This document shows positions 59,720-64,000 of a DNA stretch of 64,000 nucleotides, piece after piece. Origin of the DNA: JALYNX01 sp963746905 (lineage in GTDB: Bacteria; Actinomycetota; Acidimicrobiia; Spongiisociales; ZC4RG35); assembly GCA_963746905.1 (NCBI GenBank), contig CAVVCY010000001.1, positions 124,001 to 188,000 on the forward strand, given 5' to 3'. Positions within the stretch are counted from its first letter, which is position 1; the number at the start of each line of letters is the position of its first letter. A model generated the notes under the pieces. It did no database searches. It was not told the DNA's origin and was given only the letters and a program-made list of their open reading frames with translations. A program made the position numbers and the translations under genes.

Positions 59720-61513
59720 GTGAGTCACTACAGGTCGAATCTGCGGGACATCGAGTTCAACCTCTTCGAGGTGCTTCACATCCAGGACCATCTCGGAACC
59801 GGGGATTGGTCCGACCTCGACCAGGAAACCGCGATAGACGTCCTCCATGCCATCGAGCAGCTGGCCCGTGAGGAATTCGCCGCTGCCTATGTGGATCAGG
59901 ACCGGATACCACTCGAATTGAAGGATGGGACCGTGGCCCTCCCCGAATCGGTGAAGGCCGCGGTCAAGGCCTACAAGGATGGCGGGTGGGACCGGTTTGG
60001 GGCCCGATCCGAACTGGGCGGGATGCCGGTCCCGCCGACCCTGGTTTGGGCGACACAGGAGATGCTGCTCGCCTCGAACACGACTGTTGCCTGGTACGCC
60101 GGAGGATCCCTGTTTGCCGGCGTGTTGTTCGAGGAGGGGACCGATGAACAGAAGGCGCTGGCCCAGCTTTGGATGGACCGGCAGTGGTCGGGGAGCATGA
60201 TTCTGACCGAGCCCGATGCCGGCTCCGATGTCGGCGCCGGTGTGACCAGGGCGATCGACATGGGTGACGGGACCTGGCACCTGGAAGGCGTGAAGTGCTT
60301 CATCACCGGTGGCGAACACGACGCCACAGAGAACATCATCCACCTCGTGTTGGCCCGTCCGGAGGGAGCGATCGCAGGGTCCAAAGGACTTTCCCTGTTC
60401 GTCGTGCCCAAGTTCATGGTCAACGAGGACGGAAGTCTTGGGGAGCGCAATGGGGTCATCGCCACCCATATCGAGAAGAAAATGGGCCTCAAGGGCTCCA
60501 CGACATGTGAGATGACTTTCGGCGCCGAGAAGCCGGCGATCGGGACGTTGGTCGGAAATGTCCACGATGGGATCCGTCAGATGTTCAGGGTTATCGAGGG
60601 GGCCCGGATGATGATCGGAACCAAGGCGATGGGCACCCTGAGCACCGGGTACTTGAACGCCCTCGAGTACGCCAAAGAGCGCCATCAGGGTGCTGATCTC
60701 ACCAAGTCCGGGGACAAGACCGCGCCCCGGGTGCCAATCATCAGTCACCCCGACGTTCGTCGCATGCTGATGAACCTCAAGGCATATTCCGAAGGTTTGC
60801 GAGCCCTCGTCATGTACACGGCATGGGTCCAGGATCAATCACGGCTTCAGCCTGAGGACGACCGCTGGGAGCGGCGTTCCGACTTCCTTCTGCCCCTGGT
60901 CAAGGGGTACGGATCGGAGACCGCCTACCACCAGCTCGCCGATGCCCTCCAGGTGCTTGGTGGCTCGGGATACACCCAGGACTACCCACTGGAGCAGTAC
61001 ATCCGGGACACCAAGATCGACACTATTTACGAGGGGACCACCGGTATCCAGGCGCTGGATCTCTTCTTCCGGAAGATCTCGCGCGATCAGGGGAACACAG
61101 TGGCTGCGCTCGCCTCAGAGATCACCGAGTTCGTGAAGGGTGGCGGCACAGACGACCCGATCGCTTCCGAGCGTGAGCAGTTGGGTGTGATGCTCGACGA
61201 CGCCCAGACCCAGTTGGGAACGATGGTCGAGCACCTCCTCGATTCGCTCACCGGCGATACGTCAGAGATCTACAAGGTGGGCCTGCATGCCAACTCTTTG
61301 CTTGCGACGTTCGCCGAGGTGGTCATCGCCTGGCAACTCCTGCGTCAGGCTGAGATCGCAATTGCGAAGGTGAACGAGGATCCGTTCTACGAAGGCAAGG
61401 TGGCATCGGCTCGCTGGTTCATTGGCCTGGCTGCCCCTCAGGTGGCGATGAGACGCGGAGCGGCAGTGAGCGAGGACGGGGCGATCATGAGATTGTCGAT
61501 CGAAGCGTTTTAG
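59720..61513 (+). CDS. large acyl-CoA dehydrogenase
   Basis: 597 residues from GTG 59720 (MSHYRSNLRDIEFNLFEVLH), the usual start of this long FadE subfamily. MILTEPDAGSDVGAGVTRAI and WHLEGVKCFITGGEHDA are the FAD/substrate strands, QVLGGSGYTQDYPLEQYIRD the FAD-binding end and IYEGTTGIQALDLFFRK holds the catalytic Glu. The C-terminal extension (about 470-597) belongs to the long-chain type. It makes the 2,3-enoyl-CoA of beta-oxidation. The acyl chain is not known. Confidence 0.92.
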   Translation: MSHYRSNLRDIEFNLFEVLHIQDHLGTGDWSDLDQETAIDVLHAIEQLAREEFAAAYVDQDRIPLELKDGTVALPESVKAAVKAYKDGGWDRFGARSELGGMPVPPTLVWATQEMLLASNTTVAWYAGGSLFAGVLFEEGTDEQKALAQLWMDRQWSGSMILTEPDAGSDVGAGVTRAIDMGDGTWHLEGVKCFITGGEHDATENIIHLVLARPEGAIAGSKGLSLFVVPKFMVNEDGSLGERNGVIATHIEKKMGLKGSTTCEMTFGAEKPAIGTLVGNVHDGIRQMFRVIEGARMMIGTKAMGTLSTGYLNALEYAKERHQGADLTKSGDKTAPRVPIISHPDVRRMLMNLKAYSEGLRALVMYTAWVQDQSRLQPEDDRWERRSDFLLPLVKGYGSETAYHQLADALQVLGGSGYTQDYPLEQYIRDTKIDTIYEGTTGIQALDLFFRKISRDQGNTVAALASEITEFVKGGGTDDPIASEREQLGVMLDDAQTQLGTMVEHLLDSLTGDTSEIYKVGLHANSLLATFAEVVIAWQLLRQAEIAIAKVNEDPFYEGKVASARWFIGLAAPQVAMRRGAAVSEDGAIMRLSIEAF

Positions 61514-61603
61514 CCGCAGGTTCCAAGTCCCAGTCATAAGCCAGAATCTGTTTCTGGCCCGAGACTTGTGACTTGAGACTGGACGCCTGATACCTTCTCG
61601 CAC

Positions 61604-62053
61604 ATGTCCGGTGGCGTCCTTTTTGCCTTTGTTGCTTTCCTCATAGGTGTCTTCCTGATCGTGGTCGCCCTGGTTGTCTGGCAGGAGGCCAAGCGCCGAC
61701 CGAGCTATGAGCCGTTGACCTACGTGGTCGATGATGCGGTCAAGCATGTCGATGAAGGTCTTGCAGAGGAGGGGAACAGCAGGCTTTCTCGCGGCGACAT
61801 CAGACGAATCCTCGATTGGGAGGTGTTCTATCTCCAGGGCCTGGCCCAGGAGGATCGGTCGAACCCGGTGGAGACGATCGCTGGAGGCCACGAGGCGTCG
61901 GTCGACTACATCATCGATCAGATAGCCACGAAACACGGTGTCTCCTACGCTCGGGAAGACGTGGAGAATGTGCTCCGTATGGAAGCCGACTACTTGTTCC
62001 AGATCGGCGCCATCGGAGAGCCAGTCGAATTCGAAGGAGGCGAAGAGGAATGA
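61604..62053 (+). CDS. single-pass membrane protein of unknown function
   Basis: 149 residues from ATG 61604, 7 bp after a TACCTT box (leaderless type). One N-terminal helix (LFAFVAFLIGVFLIVVALVV) is followed by a soluble helical domain with two similar helical pairs (LSRGDIRRILDWEVFYLQGL and YAREDVENVLRMEADYLFQI), an internal repeat. It ends in an acidic tail (EFEGGEEE). ATGA-coupled to the zinc-ribbon gene. No family recognised. Confidence 0.75.
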   Translation: MSGGVLFAFVAFLIGVFLIVVALVVWQEAKRRPSYEPLTYVVDDAVKHVDEGLAEEGNSRLSRGDIRRILDWEVFYLQGLAQEDRSNPVETIAGGHEASVDYIIDQIATKHGVSYAREDVENVLRMEADYLFQIGAIGEPVEFEGGEEE

Positions 62054-62400
62054 TCGTTCGGTGCGGCGCTTGCCGGACACAATTCGACGTGGCCGGCGCC
62101 GGCCGGTTCTCCTGCCCTGCATGTGGCTCGGTGAACGTCGTCCGCAATCAGGCTGCGGCTGGCCCGGCAGCGGCCAGCCCCTATCCGGAGGCGCAAACGG
62201 GCGCGCCCGCCGCACCACCTCCACCTCAACCCGACCGGCCATCTCCCAGGATTAGTTGCCCCGATTGTGCTTTCACCTTCATTGTGGGCGACATCCCGGT
62301 CGCTACCTGTCCCAACTGCGGCATCGAGGTCCAGACGGGCAGGGGAACGCCGACTCCCAGTCTCGATGATGAGAGCCCTGCGTTGGCAGAAGAGGAATGA
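62050..62400 (+). CDS. double zinc-ribbon protein with Pro/Ala linker
   Basis: 116 residues. The first ribbon is MIVRCGACRTQFDVAGAGRF with CPACGSVNVV; a Pro/Ala-rich linker (about 40-70) leads to a second ribbon (SCPDCAFTFIVGDIPVATCP with NCGIEVQ). Both have CxxC pairs. It is a likely protein-interaction or nucleic-acid adaptor. It overlaps both neighbours by ATGA. Confidence 0.78.
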   Translation: MIVRCGACRTQFDVAGAGRFSCPACGSVNVVRNQAAAGPAAASPYPEAQTGAPAAPPPPQPDRPSPRISCPDCAFTFIVGDIPVATCPNCGIEVQTGRGTPTPSLDDESPALAEEE

Positions 62401-62636
62401 GCCGTCTCGCTCGCTTTCCCCACTACCGGTACATCGGTGTCAGGGACACGATGAAGTTCTATGACTGTGATGAAGACGGCGAATTCGAGGAATTGAGGGC
62501 GAGGGTCGACTCGGAGGATCTGGTTGGGCGGAACCGCCTCCAGGCTTTCGCTCCTGACACCCCCGAGGAAGCCATCAATCGTGGCTATTCGCGGGCAGCC
62601 GGGCCGGCTCCAGCCCAATCCGAATCGATCGACTAG
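62397..62636 (+). CDS. small protein of unknown function
   Basis: 79 residues: SRLARFPHYRYIGVRDTMKF then YDCDEDGEFEELRARVDSED. It is acidic, with one Cys, and no known family. Its existence is supported by ATGA overlap with the zinc-ribbon gene. It converges on the hydrolase gene with a 4-bp overlap. Confidence 0.6.
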   Translation: MSRLARFPHYRYIGVRDTMKFYDCDEDGEFEELRARVDSEDLVGRNRLQAFAPDTPEEAINRGYSRAAGPAPAQSESID

Positions 62637-63226
62637 CCAGCCAGTCCCTGGGCAACCAGGTCTCCGATCTTCCTCCCTCTCCCATGGAAGAAGTGGTCGC
62701 CTGGCGTCAGGACGACATCTATTGACAAACGCCCCGCGTACGCCAGCAGCGCCTGAGCGTCGATCACCTGCTCTCTGGTCCCGACTATCAACCGCTTAGG
62801 GCCGGGTGGCAGTGTGTCCGGCAGGTTCTCCGGTGGCGGAGCGATTCCAGAGTACGAAGGCGGGTTGGCATCGCCGGCCAGCCAGTGGAGGGCGACCCCA
62901 GCGCCAAACGACCACCCGGCCAGGCTCAAGGGGAGGCCGGTGGCCCGAACTGATGCCACTGCTGCGGCCACGTCCAGCACCTCCGCAGTTCCGTAATCAT
63001 GGCTGCCGGTGCTGCTCCCCGTGCCACGGAAATTGAAGCGAAGCACCGAGAACCCGAGCTCAACGAGGCGGAGAGAGACTCCGATCATCAAAGGGGCGTT
63101 CATGGATCCTCGGTCCAGCGGATGGGGGTGGCAGAAGACAGTTGCACCGATCGGATCGGCGGCGTGATCCCACCGAGCTTCGAGGCGTTCGCCGTCCGAG
63201 GTTTCCAGCTCGACTCGATCGCTCAT
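62633..63226 (-). CDS. alpha/beta-hydrolase
   Basis: 197 residues. TVFCHPHPLDRGSMNAPLMI (His loop after strand 3), VLRFNFRGTGSSTGSHDYGT, nucleophile Ser in LAGWSFGAGVALHW, and the final His in LTPGDHFFHGRG. The family resembles small serine hydrolases of the dienelactone or KANL3-like group. A 30-residue membrane peptide gene is coupled upstream. Confidence 0.85.
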   Translation of the reverse strand: MSDRVELETSDGERLEARWDHAADPIGATVFCHPHPLDRGSMNAPLMIGVSLRLVELGFSVLRFNFRGTGSSTGSHDYGTAEVLDVAAAVASVRATGLPLSLAGWSFGAGVALHWLAGDANPPSYSGIAPPPENLPDTLPPGPKRLIVGTREQVIDAQALLAYAGRLSIDVVLTPGDHFFHGRGRKIGDLVAQGLAG

Positions 63227-63315
63227 CCCAGCACGACGAAGAACCAGACGGCGGCCGCACCGATGATCACGAAGGCGAGAACGGCCGAGGCGATGAGGAG
63301 CCAGCGGGTTGGCAT
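63223..63315 (-). CDS. 30-residue single-pass membrane peptide
   Basis: ATG 63315 to TGA 63223 encodes MPTRWLLIASAVLAFVIIGA and AAVWFFVVLG. Almost the whole peptide is one hydrophobic helix after a positive start (MPTRW). Its TGA overlaps the ATG of the hydrolase (ATGA), which argues for real translation. It could tether or localise the hydrolase, or serve as a leader; function unknown. Confidence 0.5.
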   Translation of the reverse strand: MPTRWLLIASAVLAFVIIGAAAVWFFVVLG

Positions 63316-63381
63316 TGGGTTGGGGAGGGTAACCCCTGGCACAACTAGGCTCGGGAGGACAGTCCCACCGAAAGGTCAGTG

Positions 63382-64000
63382 TTGTACGACATCGTCATAG
63401 TCGGCGGCGGTCCAGGGGGATACGCCTCCGCTCTGTACGCCCACAACTTCGGTCTCTCGGTCGCGATGATCGACAAGGAGCGCCCGGGCGGCACGTGTCT
63501 CATCCGCGGTTGCATCCCCGCCAAGCAGTGGCTCCACGTTGCCGACGTTTTCAACACCGTCGCCAACGCAGCTGAATTCGGGGTCATCACCGATCAACCG
63601 AGCCTCGACTGGACGGCTGCCCTGGCCCGCAAGAACCAAACGGTCGAGGGTCTGGTTCGGGGCCTCGCCGGGCTTCTCAAACAAAAAGGTGTGGACGTCA
63701 TAACTGGCTTCGGGAAGCTGGCAGGGCCGGGCAAGGTCGAGGTGACTTCGGAAGGGGAAACTACCGTCATCGAAGGTCGAGCGGTCATCCTGGCCAGCGG
63801 CTCATATGCCCGAACCATTCCCGGTTATGACATCGATGGCAAACAGATTGTCACCTCGGATCACGCCCTCGATTGGGAGAGCCGCCCCGATTCGGTGGCG
63901 ATCATCGGCGGCGGGGTGATCGGCTGTGAGTTCGCATCCTTTCTCGTCGATGTCGGCGCCGAAGTGCACGTTTTCGAGGTCATGGACCAGATCCTGCCCG
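63382..64000 (+). CDS. lpdA: dihydrolipoamide dehydrogenase, N-terminal part
   Basis: The gene runs off the right edge; 206 codons are visible from TTG 63382, six bases after AAAGG (GTG 63379 is possible). YDIVIVGGGPGGYASALYAH is the FAD Rossmann motif, GGTCLIRGCIPAKQW the redox-active Cys pair, and VAIIGGGVIGCEFASFLVDV the NAD motif. This E3 component reoxidises lipoamide of 2-oxoacid dehydrogenase complexes or the glycine cleavage system. It has Ile instead of the usual Asn in CLNRGC. Confidence 0.92.
   Translation, partial: MYDIVIVGGGPGGYASALYAHNFGLSVAMIDKERPGGTCLIRGCIPAKQWLHVADVFNTVANAAEFGVITDQPSLDWTAALARKNQTVEGLVRGLAGLLKQKGVDVITGFGKLAGPGKVEVTSEGETTVIEGRAVILASGSYARTIPGYDIDGKQIVTSDHALDWESRPDSVAIIGGGVIGCEFASFLVDVGAEVHVFEVMDQILP

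Noticed and set aside
59660..60838. 392-residue minus-strand frame opposite the acyl-CoA dehydrogenase
   Set aside because: Shadow of a conserved gene with catalytic residues on the plus strand.
1..64000. tRNA, rRNA, prophage, transposon or integron features
   Set aside because: I looked for CCA-ended cloverleaf-like stretches, transposase DDE motifs, phage structural genes and inverted-repeat ends and saw none by eye; a tRNAscan or ISfinder run would be needed to exclude small elements.

Overview
The window is GC-rich, densely packed bacterial chromosome, about 65 genes in 64 kb, many joined by ATGA or TTGA stop/start overlaps. GTG and TTG starts are common. Two F420-type LLM oxidoreductases, a SigA/HrdB-like sigma factor, class III cyclases, WYL regulators, a pyrimidine reductase of the actinobacterial type and many TANNNT boxes 6-9 nt before start codons all point to an actinomycete-grade actinobacterium, possibly an uncultured Acidimicrobiia-like lineage (inference). 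I saw no rRNA, tRNA, CRISPR, prophage or insertion sequence.

Layout. (1) 1-16.5 kb: amine/quaternary-amine uptake and breakdown. It holds the start of a Rieske oxygenase, a class III aminotransferase, one PotABCD-type transporter split over both strands (ATPase at 1799; binding protein and permeases at 4827-7970), a TetR regulator, an ADP-forming acyl-CoA synthetase - enoyl-CoA hydratase - PurU operon, and a second complete PotABCD-type operon (12431-16491). Three matching 16-bp palindromes (368, 8002, 8703) suggest one TetR regulon. A WYL regulator with a perfect 10+3+10 palindrome, a small ORF and a GNAT gene sit inside the split transporter. (2) 16.6-22.2 kb: an ethanolamine-type permease divergent from a GlnA4-like glutamate-amine ligase, an SDR dehydrogenase and an aldehyde dehydrogenase. 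This is a plausible gamma-glutamylation route for ethanolamine. The aldehyde dehydrogenase carries two single-base insertions. (3) 22.2-31.2 kb: signalling. A large cyclase-ATPase protein is divergent from an amidotransferase and a stand-alone cyclic-nucleotide sensor; next comes an OmpR-type two-component system flanked by two paralogous exported Ser/Thr/acid-rich proteins; then a CAP-domain exported protein. (4) 31.2-36.6 kb: a reductase, a methyltransferase, small envelope proteins and a tandem GNAT.

(5) 36.6-45.7 kb: a divergent NarL/DevRS-like pair beside SRPBCC, FMN-binding, CBS and multicopper-oxidase genes (a stress/redox block). Then a frameshifted pyrimidine reductase, a membrane alpha/beta-hydrolase and another class III aminotransferase. 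(6) 45.7-55.7 kb: a sigma factor, a DUF4015-like hydrolase, and SUF Fe-S assembly split into sufD-Rieske-sufC (+) and sufC-sufS-sufU (-), with an M42 peptidase and fumarase between. No sufB is present. (7) 55.7-64 kb: YbaK, two LLM oxidoreductases, prephenate dehydrogenase, TetR, a large acyl-CoA dehydrogenase, three coupled small genes including a double zinc-ribbon protein, an alpha/beta-hydrolase with a 30-residue membrane mini-gene, and the start of a dihydrolipoamide dehydrogenase.

Most promising for follow-up: the predicted TetR regulon, the ethanolamine gamma-glutamylation cluster, and the two-component system bracketed by paralogous surface proteins that share 11-bp-phased repeats. 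All functions are inferred from sequence motifs read by eye; no database search was run.
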